From assembly GCA_033297075.1 (NCBI GenBank), contig MU858090.1, forward strand, positions 62,001 through 126,000: a stretch of DNA of 64,000 nt. Direction: 5' to 3'. This document shows positions 1-10,441 of the stretch, piece after piece. The notes below the pieces were generated by a model. It was not told where the DNA came from, ran no database searches, and saw nothing but the letters and a program-made list of their open reading frames with translations. How positions within the stretch are numbered: the first letter of the stretch is position 1; every line of letters starts with the position of its first letter. This stretch comes from Rhypophila decipiens (lineage: Eukaryota; Ascomycota; Sordariomycetes; Sordariales; Naviculisporaceae). Both the position numbers and the translations under genes were made by a program.

Positions 1-1
1 A

Positions 2-1188
2 CTCGTCTCCGCTCGACAAGCCCTCGACCTGTCAGAATACCCCCTCACGCCGCTCCCCATAGGCGTAGGCTTCGTAATCTGCCACGCCTCCTTCTTCTCC
101 TCGTTCGAAAAAGGAATCCTCCCCGTGCTGCAGGAACATTCGCCCCAGGCAATCTGGTTATTCGGCGCGGATCCCCAGTTCATAGCCGATGGGTCGGTCC
201 GCGGGGTGATTGAGCGGATGCATGATAGCGGGTTCATGGTCATGTATCAGGTCGGGACTGTCGCTTCGGCGAGGCAGGCTGTGATGGATGGGGCGGATAT
301 CATTGTCGCGCAGGGGGTTGATGCTGGCGGGCATCAGTTTGCTGCTGGGGCCGGGGTGGTTAGTCTTGTGCCGGAGGTGGTTGAGATGTTGGAGCGGGAG
401 TTTCCGGCGAGGAAGGAGGAGGTGGTTGTTGTTGCTGCGGGGGGGATTTCGGATGGACGGGGGGTCGCTGGGGCGTTGGCTCTCGGTAGGTCTTTCTTTT
501 TGTTTTTGGTTTGGTGGTTGTTGGGGCCAGAAAAGAGGTCGGTGAATTGTTTACTAACAATTTTTGTGTGAATAGGGGCTGAAGCAGCTGTCATGGGAAC
601 GAGGGTAAGTCTAACTTCCCATCTCAACACTCACGAGGTATGAAGCTGACAAGGGAATCTAGTTCCTCGTCGCCAAAGAGGCATCAACACCCGAGTTCCG
701 CCGCAAGCTGCTCCTCGAGACAAGCGACGGTGGTGCTAGCACAGTAAAGTACGTCTTCATCTCTCCGTCTCACCCTCGTATTCACTCATCTCTAACCTTG
801 ATACGAATAGAACCACATTCCACGACGACATCCAAGGCACAACCAACTGGCCGAAACTCTACGACGGCCGCGCCATCAGAGGCAGCTCATACGAGGACCA
901 CGCCAAGGGCCTACCCCTCGAGGAGAACGTCAAGCTGTTCAACGAGGCCAAGGAGGCGGGTGATAATTCGCGAGTTGTCATGTGGTCGTAAGTTTTTTTC
1001 TTCTTGTTTTCTTTTCTTACCCCCTTCCAAGGGTGGGTTTGGTTTGATAACTGACAATGGCCCCAACACGATACAGAGGAACCGGAGTGGGCTTGCTCAG
1101 AAAGGAACAGCCTGCTGGCGAGATTGTACGCGAGGTTCGCGAGGTGGCCAAGCAGAGGATTATGTTTTTGCAGCAGACTTTTCTCTGA
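2..1188 (+). CDS. Nitronate monooxygenase (2-nitropropane dioxygenase family), 5' partial
   Basis: FMN-dependent enzyme of the nitronate monooxygenase family, which oxidises alkyl nitronates (for example from nitroalkanes or 3-nitropropionate). The frame is open from base 2, so the start lies upstream of the window. Exons by splice signals and frame: 2-485, 576-604, 663-748, 811-987, 1077-1188. The visible protein has the family's TIM-barrel landmarks: the GVDAGGH motif (the conserved histidine region), the glycine-rich AAGGISDGRG strand-loop that binds FMN phosphate, and then GAEAAVMGTRF. The C-terminal part (TTFHDDIQGTTNWP, then SGTGVGL) also fits. The first intron has a TTACTAAC branch site. 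The coding strand is C-rich at the start and strongly G/T-rich around 290-480. Family assignment is secure; substrate is not determinable. Confidence 0.9.
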
Positions 1189-1497
1189 TTATTGAATTGG
1201 ACTCCCGGTAGGCGGATGAGTGACGGTTTACCCAGCAATGATCCCGTGGCGTCTTGTGGTTTTGGGTCCTGGAGGTGGTGGGATTGTTATCTTGATGTGA
1301 GGAACGAATAATGGATGTATGGATTACGAATTCTTAAGTAAATTTCGCTTTGTGTTTTGTTACAACCTTATTTAATCCCGTCTGCTTGTTCCTAGGGATC
1401 ATCTGAACCCAACAAGAATTAAAACTTCAAGCCCTCGGGTATATAACCAGCCAAAGCACACATCCTCCCATGCAATTGAGCCAACCTGTCAAGATGC

Positions 1498-1634
1498 TAG
1501 CTATTGGCTCAATTGGTCACCGTTACAGTTCCGATTATCTGAAGTTGCCAAATCGAGGAATCACATGTGCACTGTTTGTGACTCTGTAAGGTTATCGGTT
1601 CTGGGTTCGATTCCGCGCGGTGTCGTATTTTTTT
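1498..1634 (+). repeat. tRNA-derived relic or SINE-like element (A box, B box, T run)
   Basis: TGGCTCAATTGG at 1505-1516 fits a pol III A box. GGTTCGATTCC at 1604-1614 matches the B-box consensus, and a T run follows at about 1627-1634. The acceptor arm (TAGCTAT at 1498-1504) does not pair with the sequence after the B box, and the T stem has two mismatches of five, so this is not a functional tRNA. The roughly 100 nt between boxes would need an intron. A tRNA pseudogene or tRNA-derived SINE fragment is the best reading. Confidence 0.35.
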
Positions 1635-1890
1635 CCCTTTCTCCCTTTTTCCCTTTTTTTTTCTTTTTCTTTTAACGGGACCGATCCCCTTTGTTCTTCA
1701 AAGTGCATTGCTCTTGATTTCCTCCGTTCGCTTTGAACCTCTCTTTTTGTCTTTTATTCAGTATGGTCGATTATGGGTTCGATTGCTCGCGGTTTCTTTT
1801 TCTCTTTTTATTTTTATTGGGGTTTTACATGCCAGGTGTAGTTTCAAGATCAATTGCTCATGATTCCCGTTCAGCTTTGAACCTCCCTGG
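1595..1890. repeat. Diverged two-copy tandem repeat, about 145-170 bp unit
   Basis: Copy A starts with TGGGTTCGATTCCGCGCGG near 1602 and copy B with TGGGTTCGATTGCTCGCGG near 1774. Both continue through a T-rich tract into a shared tail: ATTGCTCTTGATTTCC...CTTTGAACCTC near 1707-1742 in A, and ATTGCTCATGATTCCC...CTTTGAACCTC near 1853-1886 in B. The copies have diverged and differ in the length of the T-rich middle. Confidence 0.5.
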
Positions 1891-2045
1891 TCCTTTAAAA
1901 TTTACAAGTAATGGTACATATTTACAACAATACTTTTACACGGCTGACGCCAGTCTGGACCTTGACCCTGACAGCTTCAAATACCCAAGCAGAAAGGAAG
2001 GGAAACATTCCCTTCCCATTACATCCGGCCGTACCTAGCTGTCAT

Positions 2046-2768
2046 TCAAACCCGCTCACTAACCCAAATAGCGCCGCGACATCCAGCCCTAATAACACCA
2101 GTAAGCAACCAATGCGGCTGCGCCTTTTGCGCATCATGTTCAACAGCATGATCCAGATGTTCCAACTCCTCATCTCTTATCCTCCTCAGCGTAGATATCA
2201 ACTCCTTCAACTCTTGCCCAACTTCATACCCCTCGGCTTCCCACTCGGAAACCATCTCCAGCAATGTCCGAATCTGCGCGTTATAATGACCGCCTATTTC
2301 AGTCTCCACAGCCTCGGTACACGCCATGGCGGCTTCTTTTCCCAGCATGGCGGTGGACCACCCCAACCCGGTGGAGAGGACCGACCAGAGGGGATACAGT
2401 GCTGTTGGGCGGACGCGGTGCTTGGCTATTAGGGTGTTGAATGTGGACAGGTGGGCGGCTTCTTGGTCGTACATGTGCTTCATCAGGGGGCGGAGGTGAG
2501 GTTCTCGCGACAAGAGGGGGGGTGTTTGGGCTGTGTAGATTAGGGTTGCTGCTAGCTCGCCTGCTTGGTTTACGCGCAGGGCCGAGGAGAGGAATTCTTT
2601 CTGGGTTTCCGTCAGGGGCTTTAGTTTCTTTTTGCTCGAGGTGGGTTCTTGGGTCGATGTTGATGATAGTCGGCGTCTGGATGCCGCGGTTGGCAAGCAA
2701 AGGACGGCGGTTTGCGACGGACGGTAGTGCCGCGCTGTGGTTGATATTGATGTTCTGATGGCTGACAT
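2046..2768 (-). CDS. coq7: COQ7/CAT5 demethoxyubiquinone hydroxylase
   Basis: Di-iron monooxygenase that hydroxylates demethoxyubiquinone in the penultimate step of ubiquinone synthesis, in the mitochondrial CoQ synthome. Single exon, 240 aa from the ATG at 2768. The frame stays open upstream to an ATG at 2867, but the extra 33 residues look like 5' leader, whereas the 2768 start gives a Ser/Arg/Thr-rich N-terminus typical of a mitochondrial presequence. Metal-ligand motifs are all present: RVNQAGELAA (E71), MYDQEAAHL (E103 and H106), TEAVETEIGGHYN (E155 region) and RDEELEHLDH (E201 and H204). It is convergent with the nitronate monooxygenase gene and divergent from rtf1. The identification is secure; only the start is open. 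Confidence 0.95.
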   Translation of the reverse strand: MSAIRTSISTTARHYRPSQTAVLCLPTAASRRRLSSTSTQEPTSSKKKLKPLTETQKEFLSSALRVNQAGELAATLIYTAQTPPLLSREPHLRPLMKHMYDQEAAHLSTFNTLIAKHRVRPTALYPLWSVLSTGLGWSTAMLGKEAAMACTEAVETEIGGHYNAQIRTLLEMVSEWEAEGYEVGQELKELISTLRRIRDEELEHLDHAVEHDAQKAQPHWLLTGVIRAGCRGAIWVSERV

Positions 2769-3553
2769 TTTGGTAGATATTTGCTCGAGCCTTCGGCGCC
2801 CCTTTTTGTTTATGTATGTATTTGGTTTGTTGCTGTGTTGATGTGGTCCTCCCTTCCCGCCGTTCAAGCCCAGCGTTGGATTTGTTTAATCGTTCGATGC
2901 TCGATCGATATTCTTTGGAGCTCCTGCGGGTTCATCCTTGTCGGGACAGGGGTGCAGCATCGGCTCCAATGACGTGGGAGGGCGGTCCGACAGTCGCATT
3001 TCCCGTCGGCTGGGGCCTGCCCCTGTTCATCCGCAATTCGGCTGGATCAACCTCTTGTCCGCACCAGCCCCTGGGAGTATGGATTATGTAAGTAAACCTC
3101 CGATTGTCTTGGCTCCAAGAGGCCCCGTTTTATCGTATCCTTAGCCAATTGCAGCGCTCCCCTGATCCACGCTCCAGTCGCGGCCGTTGATGTGCGCAAG
3201 GCTCAAGAAAGCCAGACGACGTTTCCCGTCGCGCATCTTGATTTCATCCCAACTTGCTGCATTGCTGTATGCTCAACCATTGTTCCCCATTGTCGCTTCC
3301 ACAATAGGATCTCGTCTCCTGTGGCTCGTTGTTTGTTTCAAGACACAATAGCGCTTTCGGTTACCCCTTTCTCACTTTGGGAACCCGCTTGCCCCTTATT
3401 TAAACATCCTTTGCAAATAAAGTTCTTGTCTCCTTGTTCAACTTCCTCTGTTTACTCAACTTCGAATCCAACCTTTGAACATCTCTCAAATTACTTGCCT
3501 CATTCACGGAAACGAAACAGACCTCGAAATATATACATCGACCCCTCGCAAAC
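2769..3553. promoter_or_regulatory. Divergent promoter region coq7 / rtf1
   Basis: A 785 bp spacer between the two divergent starts. The segment next to rtf1 (about 3370-3550) is pyrimidine-rich, with TTCAACTTCCTC-type stretches typical of fungal core promoters. No transcription-factor site can be assigned with confidence and no additional gene is seen. Confidence 0.4.
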
Positions 3554-5721
3554 ATGTCCGATATAGAAGATCAGCTCCTCGAGCTTGCCGGCGGCGACGA
3601 GTCTTCCGACGATGAACAAGCCATGGATATGAGCCGAGAGGACTCGCGCTCGCCATCACCACCGCCCCAAAAAGACAAGAGAGATACCCCGGCGCGAAAC
3701 ACGCCAACCAAGAAGACTCCTGCCAAAAAAGCCAGCAAACGTGCCAGAAGCGACGATGAATCTGAGGATGAAGGACAGGCGTAAGTCTTTTTTCGCTCCT
3801 GGTCATGTCATTCATCCGTTCTATTTTGCGCTCCACCAGTTGCAGTTGCACTTGGGTTTGCAGCCAGCGCAAACACCACCTTCCCAACAAAACGCTGCTC
3901 TTGCCAAAGCTGCCATTCCCCGCCACTCATCATTCGATTTTGGCCCGGCCCTCGACGTGCCAGCAATTCGCACAAGCCTCCGTCCTTCACCCGTCACGTC
4001 ACCATTCTTTGATCAGTCATTTGTTCCACTTCGACACACCACATCCTTATCCGGGCAGTTTATCTAACATAATGGCCGCAATGGATAGATCGTCGGTACC
4101 TTCGTCGCCCAGCTCGCAGCAGTCGGTTCCCATGGACGAGTCCGACTCGGACGACGAGTCGGTCCAAAACAAGAGCCGCGGCGGGGATGAGGGAAACCAG
4201 TACCCCGTCGAGGGTCTCTTTAGAGACTACGAGGAGAAGGAGCAAATCATGAGCATGCGCGAAATCGAGCGAGAACAGATCCTAGCCGAGCGCAGAGAAG
4301 AGAACGAGCGCATCCGCCAGAACCGCATGCTTCGACAGCTCAAGGTCAACCAGGACAAGGACAACAAGAAGCGCAAGGCAAGCGCTGCCGACCTGGAAGA
4401 TGCCCAGAGAAAGCCCTCTCGCGTGCGCACCAAGGCGGGCGAGACGAGCGACAAGATGGACAGCCTCCGCCGTGCGCGCGAGGAGCGAAGCAGCCGCAAG
4501 GAGCAACGAGAGCGCGAGAACGACCGTCGCAAGCAGCGATCGCCATCCTACAGTAGACGAAGTATGGGCAGAGACGACGAGAGCGACATCGAGTGGGATC
4601 GTCCCACCAAGCGCAGATCCAGGACACCCGAGATCAGGGAGAGCCCGCCTGCCGAGCTCAGAGACATTGAGCGTGCCCGAGTTGGCCGCAGTCGCTTTGG
4701 TATCGTCGCCTACACTCCCGGGTTCGAGCAGGCCCTCACTGGATGCTTCGTTCGAGTCAACATTGGTCCCCATCCAGAAACCAGGCAAGAAGTATACCGC
4801 ATGGGTGTGATCAAAGGTATGTCGTTGTCTATCGGGTTCGATCCTCAACACCGTCTAATTAGCGTCTTTCACAGGTTTCAACCAGGGCAAAGCTTATGCC
4901 ATGCCTAGCAGTGCCACCTCGCAGATTGTCGTCGAGACTTATGCCAGGGTTGCTCATGGCAAGTCTGAAAAGGAGTGGCCCTTGATTTTCTGCTCGGACG
5001 GGGCCTTTACAGAGGTATGTCTCGAATGAGTGCTTACGTCTCTGGTCAGACGCTGACCTGGTTCCAGTCGGAATACAATCGATACAAGGCAGTCTGTGCC
5101 AGTGAAAAGGTGCCCTTCCCCACCAAAGACACCATGAAAAAGAAAATCGACGACATCAACAAGCTGCTCGACCATGCCTGGACCGAAGCCGAGCTCTCGG
5201 AGAAGTTCAAGAAGCAGAACGCTCTGCGTGCCAAGTATAGCGGCTTCGAGCGCGACGATCTGATGAGGCAAATAGAGGCCGCCCTCCGCAAGGACAACAA
5301 AGAGCTCGCGGAGAAGCTCCAAGCGAAACTGGATAACCTCGAGATACCAAAGCTGGCATTCAGGACGTCACTCACCCCACAGAAGAAGGACATGCCCAAG
5401 CCACCCAGCCAGCAGGAGAGGCTCGCCCAGCTCAACGCGCAGAACCGCAAGATCAACGCCGAGGAGATCCGCAAAGCTCAGCATCTGGAAAGACAAAAGG
5501 CGCGCGAGAACGACAGGTTGGAGAGAGCCAAGAGCAAGGCTGGGACGCCGGCTCCGTCTGACACGCCTGCCAGCACACCAAACTCCAAGGCGCCGTTGCA
5601 TATTGCCAAGCTCAAGCAGCAGCAACGGGCGGACACGAATGCTCTGCCCATCATTCATGCGCCTATAACCAAGGATGATATCATTGCCGATATGGATCTT
5701 GATATTGACATTGAGATTTGA
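3554..5721 (+). CDS. rtf1: RTF1, RNA polymerase II Paf1 complex subunit
   Basis: Subunit of the Paf1 transcription elongation complex, needed for H2B ubiquitylation. Exons: 3554-3780, 4089-4816, 4875-5014, 5068-5721, giving 582 aa. The N-terminus is acidic and starts MSDIEDQLLELAGGDESSDDE, as in fungal Rtf1. A long charged Arg/Glu/Lys coiled-coil-like stretch follows (about 100-260). The Plus3 domain runs from about 264 to 385 (RDIERARVGRSRFG, YRMGVIKGFNQGKAY, then WPLIFCSDGAFTESEY across the last splice). The C-terminal helical region ends in acidic DMDLDIDIEI. Intron 1 is unusually long for this window (308 nt): its donor GTAAGT is right after the GQA codons and its acceptor GATAG at 4084-4088 lies downstream of a CTAAC branch. 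An ATG at 4071 inside that intron is not needed. The gene is convergent with rrp4. Confidence 0.95.
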
Positions 5722-6438
5722 ACTTGGGGGTAGGGTTAGAGAAACATGGAATAAGAAGATTGAAAGAAGGGTCAAGCAACTACCTTGTTTTTGGTCATGG
5801 CGAGATGCCAGAATACCCTGACATGTGGCGGGTAGATAGGCAGTGGTAGATGCTTGAGAGAGCACCGAGAATCTGAGCAAAGTAAGCGCGATATCAAGAC
5901 TTGTTGATGCCCCTTGCTGTGAATATATACTCACGAAGAAGTAAATACAACTTTGAAGAGAACCCATGCATGCTATGCTTGTCCCAGTTTATATTGCATG
6001 GCAAGGTCGCTTTCTGGCAACTTTTTGATACCTCTTTCGATGCGGCGTGCCGCCTGGGGACTCACAGCTACACATGTTCCACTCTCAGCGGTGGAATCGC
6101 ATACATTATTGTACACATTCTCTACTCAGTCTTGACTATTCCCATCATCCCTGCCCTCCCCTCTTGCTATTCCCACCACAAACAAGGTATATGTCGTAGG
6201 TAGTCCCTGGTTGTATGACATGGCATTGTTCACAGTAATTAGCAAGTCTTATTACCCGACGCTCCTTGCTCTTTAAACCACTGTCTCCAGCTGCTGGGCT
6301 CACCCCCTGCCATGCATGCATGCATTCACAGTCGACAGTCGGTATCCGTACTTACAACTCGTACATTATGATATCTATTTTATGTACCCGTTTCCTGCCC
6401 TCGCCATTACGCCCTCCGTCTGTCTGTGTGAAAATCAA
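5722..6438. other. Convergent 3' spacer rtf1 / rrp4
   Basis: About 0.7 kb between two convergent 3' ends. Contains the simple repeat CATGCATGCATGCAT near 6310-6324 and otherwise A/T-richer UTR-like sequence. No gene seen. Confidence 0.5.
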
Positions 6439-7545
6439 TCAAACCCCAGTAAGAGCATTAGCAAGCTGTTCCCCCCTCTCCCCGCCCAAGTAAACATCAT
6501 CCGGGCCCCCCTCGCTAGCAAGCGCCATCTCCACAGCCTCATGATACCCCTTGACAACCATATCCTCATCCACCCTCAGTCCATTCTCGACCAGCGCCGT
6601 GATGACCCCCCTCAAGCGAGCAATTTCTCGCATGGTATCCACCTCGATCTTGTCATTCTGGCTGCTATACATGGTCGCCGAGACAACCTCTTCCATGTTG
6701 GTGATGCCCACAGACGGTTTATTATTATTATCCTTGTTGTCCTCGACAACAGCAGCTGTTTCGACATGTTTGGAAATCCAGACATAGCCGTTCACGCCCA
6801 GGACAATGTCGATCAACCCGCCGTTGTTGGCACCCTCCATCGTCCAGACCTGGCGTCGGGATCTGACCACGCCCCCGCCGCCGCCCATGCCCGAGACGGC
6901 TACAAAGACGCCGTTTCGTAGCTTTCCGTACTTGAGCGAGCGGGTGTGAAGACTCGCCCCGCCGTCGCCGAATAAAGATTGCACTTCAGCCACTAGCAGG
7001 TCTCCTTCTGCGAAAAAAGTTCGGATCTGGAGTTCGTCCGTCTCTGTGCGCTTGCGAAGGATGCCGCCGGGCAGGTTTATAGCCGAGAGAGGGAGACCGG
7101 CGAGCTGGGTACCCCCCACGTCGACGCGCCAGCGTTTGGCTTGCACTTCGACGATCCGACCTACTACCAGGTCTCCCACCTCTGGTGTATAGCGAGCGCG
7201 TAGGGGGCGGACAGAGAGGAGCTTGTTTGTGCGGGATATTGTGCCGGCCACCGAGGATATTATGTTGTGCGTCTGGGGCGTCATGTATGTCCCGTGGCCG
7301 CGCATCCATTGCGGGTCCGATGTTATTACCTCGCCGGGGGTTACTATGTTGTAGTTTTGAGAAGATTGGGAGTGGGAATGTTTGGGGCGGGAGGACTGGG
7401 AGATGAGCATTTGGATGTCGCCTTCTTGGTCGAGGCTTGCACCTTGTTGTGAGGACGTGTCGGATTCATCGTCTGAGCCGGCGGTTTGGTGCGAGTCGTG
7501 GAAGTGATGCCTTGCTGGCTTGGGGGCTATGATTGTGATTGGCAT
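6439..7545 (-). CDS. rrp4: RRP4, exosome cap subunit (S1/KH)
   Basis: RNA-binding cap subunit of the 3'-5' RNA exosome. Single exon, 368 aa from the ATG at 7545 (starting [13 protein letters not shown], a typical fungal Rrp4 start). An in-frame ATG at 7671 would add 42 basic, His/Ser/Lys-rich residues. The N-terminal domain has [20 protein letters not shown] (about 66-90), preceded by an acidic/Ser linker. The S1 domain follows at about 118-190 ([17 protein letters not shown]), then the KH-type region with [16 protein letters not shown] (about 240-260). The segment around 300-315 is a low-complexity Asp/Asn/Lys insertion. The gene is divergent from the SET-MYND gene. Coding strand is C-rich at 5' and G-rich at 3'. 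Confidence 0.93.
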   Translation of the reverse strand: MPITIIAPKPARHHFHDSHQTAGSDDESDTSSQQGASLDQEGDIQMLISQSSRPKHSHSQSSQNYNIVTPGEVITSDPQWMRGHGTYMTPQTHNIISSVAGTISRTNKLLSVRPLRARYTPEVGDLVVGRIVEVQAKRWRVDVGGTQLAGLPLSAINLPGGILRKRTETDELQIRTFFAEGDLLVAEVQSLFGDGGASLHTRSLKYGKLRNGVFVAVSGMGGGGGVVRSRRQVWTMEGANNGGLIDIVLGVNGYVWISKHVETAAVVEDNKDNNNKPSVGITNMEEVVSATMYSSQNDKIEVDTMREIARLRGVITALVENGLRVDEDMVVKGYHEAVEMALASEGGPDDVYLGGERGEQLANALTGV

Positions 7546-8017
7546 TGCTTCTTCTTTTTCTTTTGTCTTCTTTCTTCTCTCTTCTCGTGAAAATTTGTGA
7601 GAGTGAGAATGAGATTTTGAGTGAGGCTGCTCGAGGTGAGCGGTCTTGGTTTCGTTTGGCTGCTTTCCCAATAGTGTCTGTGAGATTTGAGGTTGCTAGA
7701 ACAAGTAGTGAAGGTGCTGTGAAGCCGACTTTATAAAGTATGTCGTTGTCGGTGAGATTGGATGTTTTGTTATAAGTCGATGCCTTCACTTTTTTGTTTG
7801 ACACTACAAAAGTTTCCCAGGTGGGTTTAGTTGATTGGGCCGACGAGGGACGACGTTGAATTGTGGACCTTTAACATTATGTAAGCGTGACGTGATTGGT
7901 CCATGATCTGTATTCTTCACTGCCCACGGCAAGCTCCTTCCTCTGTCTGGTTCACACAAATTTTTGAGGAAAAAAAAAAGACTGCGGCGAATTGTCATAC
8001 GTTCCTCGTGTTCCAAG
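7546..8017. promoter_or_regulatory. Divergent promoter rrp4 / SET-MYND gene
   Basis: A 472 bp shared upstream region. TGACGTGA at 7888-7895 resembles an ATF/CREB half-palindrome and overlaps ATTGG at 7895-7899 (a CCAAT box on the minus strand). Function is inferred from word matches only. The 5' part (7546-7671) could be rrp4 coding sequence if the longer start is used. Confidence 0.3.
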
Positions 8018-9593
8018 ATGGAGAGCTGGCTCAAGTCATGCGGGGCCAAAGGTTTGGACGACCTGAAGCTTGCCGACTTCCCCGGCACAGGCCGCGGGGT
8101 CAAGACCCTCCGGTCGTTCAAGCAAGGAGACACCATCCTCACGATTCCTTCCGATGTCCTCTGGACAGTCGACCACGCCTACGCCGATCCTGTGCTCGGC
8201 CCGGTTCTACGCTCTGTCCAGCCACCTTTATCAACTGAAGACATACTGGCCCTCTATCTCCTCTTTGTCCGATCTCGCGAGGGCGACTGGATGTACGATG
8301 GTCTCCAGAGCCACATTGCAGCATTGCCTACCAGCTACTCTTCAAGCGTCTTCTTTGATGAAGAAGAGCTGGAGGTTTGTGCCGGGTCGTCCCTGTACAC
8401 CGTCACGAAGCAATTACAGCAACTGCTCGTGGACGATTACAGGGCGTTAGTCGTGCGAGTGCTGGGACCGCATCCTCAGCTGTTTCCGCTCGACAAATTC
8501 ACACTCGATGATGTCGGTACTACTCTGTAATCAACTCAGAATGCGATTCCGATGCCAAAATTTGGATCTCAACTACTAACCTTCTTACTCTTTTCTTGGC
8601 TATAGTATATCTGGGCCTTGTGCACCGTCTGGAGCCGCTCCATGGATTTTGCCCTGCCCGAGGGAAAATCCATTCGACTTGTGGCCCCCTTTGCGGACAT
8701 GTTGAACCACTCGTCCGAGGTCAAGCAGTGCCATGTCTATGATCCAAAGTCGGGAAATCTCTCTATTCTTGCCGGCAAGGACTACAAGGCCGGTGATCAG
8801 GTATGTTTATCTAGGATCTTGTGGCAGGGTAGCTTCATTGATGTTTATGCATTTCTATTTCCAGGCCTTTATCAATTACGGGCCCATTCCAAACAACCGC
8901 CTGTTGCGTCTCTATGGCTTTGTCATACCGGGCAATCCTCACGACAGCTACGACTTGGTTCTTGCAACGCACTCTCCTGCGCCCCGTTTTGAAGAAAAGC
9001 AAAAGCTGTGGCCCAAGGCTGGACTCGAATCAACATCAACCATCGCACTCACTCTCACCGATCCGCTGCCTAGAAGTGTCCTACGGTACCTCCGTATTCA
9101 GCGGCTAAGCGAAGCGGATCTTGCTGCTGTGAAGCTCCAGAAAGCCAATGTGGCAGACGAGCAGATCAGCAAATCCAACGAGTCAGAAGTCCTTCAGTTC
9201 CTAGTCGAGTCTCTCACTGGCATTCTAGACGGCTTTGGCATACAACTGGAAAGGCTCGAAGAGCAACTGGCCAAGGATTTCTATCCTGTGGGCAGCAACT
9301 CCTGGGCTGCGGCTCATGTCAGCTTGGGCGAGCAGCGAATCTTGAGATTGTCAAGAAAAAGGGCACAATATCTGCTGACGGTGGTGGACAGTGGGAAGGA
9401 CGGAAAAGCGGGAGCTCAATCCACCGCATCAAAAGCATGTGCATATTGTGGGCAAGAGTCTTCACAGCTGATGGTCTGCGGGAGGTGCAAGTCGGTTGCC
9501 TATTGCGGGCGTCAATGCCAGGTTGCTCATTATAAAAATGGGCACAAGGCGGTCTGCAAAGCGCCAGCGTCTGGGAAGACCGAGGTCGAGTGA
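8018..9593 (+). CDS. SET-domain lysine methyltransferase with C-terminal MYND finger
   Basis: Predicted protein-lysine methyltransferase of the SETD6/Rubisco-LSMT-like group. Exons 8018-8512, 8606-8800 and 8865-9593 give 472 aa. The split SET domain spans about 20-245: the GTGRGVKTLRSFKQGD start, then ADMLNH (N199-H200, cofactor/catalytic NH motif) and FINYGPIPNNRLLRLYGF at the SET C-terminus. The middle helical part (about 250-410) fits the LSMT substrate-binding domain. A MYND zinc finger occupies about 422-461 (CAYC, CGRC, YCGRQC, H-x3-C), which here is C-terminal rather than inserted in SET as in SMYD proteins. The first donor is uncertain: frame continuity needs GTCGGT at 8513, a poor donor, because the nearby GTACTA breaks the frame. 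Substrate unknown. Confidence 0.88.
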
Positions 9594-9724
9594 AAAAGTG
9601 TGAAGACGCGCCAAAAGATTTGAATGATGACTGTTTGCTGGATCTATCTGCAGTGCATGGTTACTATAAGTCTCTATTTTGCTGGGATGGAACTAACATG
9701 TACCAGTATCTTCCGTAGATGCGG

Positions 9725-10441
9725 TTACTGCCTGAGAACGCCAATCTCCACAGGTATCCTCGAATTCAGTTGCACGTTCTCTCTCCAGGCTGGCAAGTCC
9801 TCTCTCCAGGCTGGCTCAGGGCAAGTCATGTAGCTTTCAATCTCCCAACCGTAGCTCCCGAGCTTATCATCTCTTCCCCAGCGAACGGGAGCCAGAAAGT
9901 GTACATTTCGGTCGCATGGGTACAAGCAGGATCGTGAGCCTAAGCAATCACAGCAAATTCTCTGGCACGTCTTTATGAGTACCTGAGGGTATTCTTCGAA
10001 TTCGAGACAAAAGTCGCACCATCCTGGCAGGAAGCTCCGACAGAGTGTGGTAGCTGGGAAACGGGATATCATTCCGTTGAGTCGCAATATCGAGATGCTT
10101 TCTGGTCCGGCCTTGCACATGAAGATGAACTGGGGAAGACTCTCGACCAGCTCCCTGCCCAGGAAGCAAGTGCGGCGGAGTCGGACGAGGGACTGGTAGT
10201 CGAGGTACTCGAGGATCATCAGCAGGAGCTCGTTGGGTAGGAGGCCCAGGGTGCCCATGGATGACCGGTCGTACGACTTGTCGGCCTTTCGGCGGATGGT
10301 CAAAAGGGCGCTTCTCGGGATCTTGAGGCCGAGCTGATTGGTCCTGAGAGGGAGAAACTCGAGAGTTGTGCCTAGCGGCTCGTATTTGATCAGGCGAGAC
10401 GCACGCATCCACCAGTTTTTGACTTTTCTACGGACACGCAT
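9725..10441 (-). CDS. F-box domain protein, otherwise hypothetical
   Basis: Single open frame of 238 aa. Residues about 66-100 read LLPNELLLMILEYLDYQ followed by SLVRLRRTC, the helix pattern of an F-box that would contact Skp1 in an SCF ubiquitin ligase. The rest is not recognised. It includes several cysteines (CDFCLEF, CQRICCDCLG), which may form a zinc site. Near the C-terminus is a short internal duplication, PAWREDL-PAWREN, encoded by a direct repeat at about 9780-9814. The F-box assignment is by pattern; target unknown. The 3' end lies only 131 bp from the 3' end of the SET-MYND gene (convergent). Confidence 0.6.
   Translation of the reverse strand: MRVRRKVKNWWMRASRLIKYEPLGTTLEFLPLRTNQLGLKIPRSALLTIRRKADKSYDRSSMGTLGLLPNELLLMILEYLDYQSLVRLRRTCFLGRELVESLPQFIFMCKAGPESISILRLNGMISRFPATTLCRSFLPGWCDFCLEFEEYPQVLIKTCQRICCDCLGSRSCLYPCDRNVHFLAPVRWGRDDKLGSYGWEIESYMTCPEPAWREDLPAWRENVQLNSRIPVEIGVLRQ

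Larger units (their letters stand above)
1189..2045. other. Convergent spacer with tRNA-like relic and diverged tandem repeat
   Basis: Spacer between the 3' ends of the nitronate monooxygenase and coq7 genes. No convincing protein gene. It is T-rich on the plus strand from about 1625 to 1830 (pyrimidine tracts) and holds the tRNA-like relic and the imperfect duplication listed separately. Confidence 0.6.

Noticed and set aside
4071..4088. ATG at 4071 as an alternative rtf1 start
   Set aside because: It lies in the 308-nt first intron. The spliced N-terminus MSDIEDQLLELAGG is the expected Rtf1 start and the junction keeps frame.
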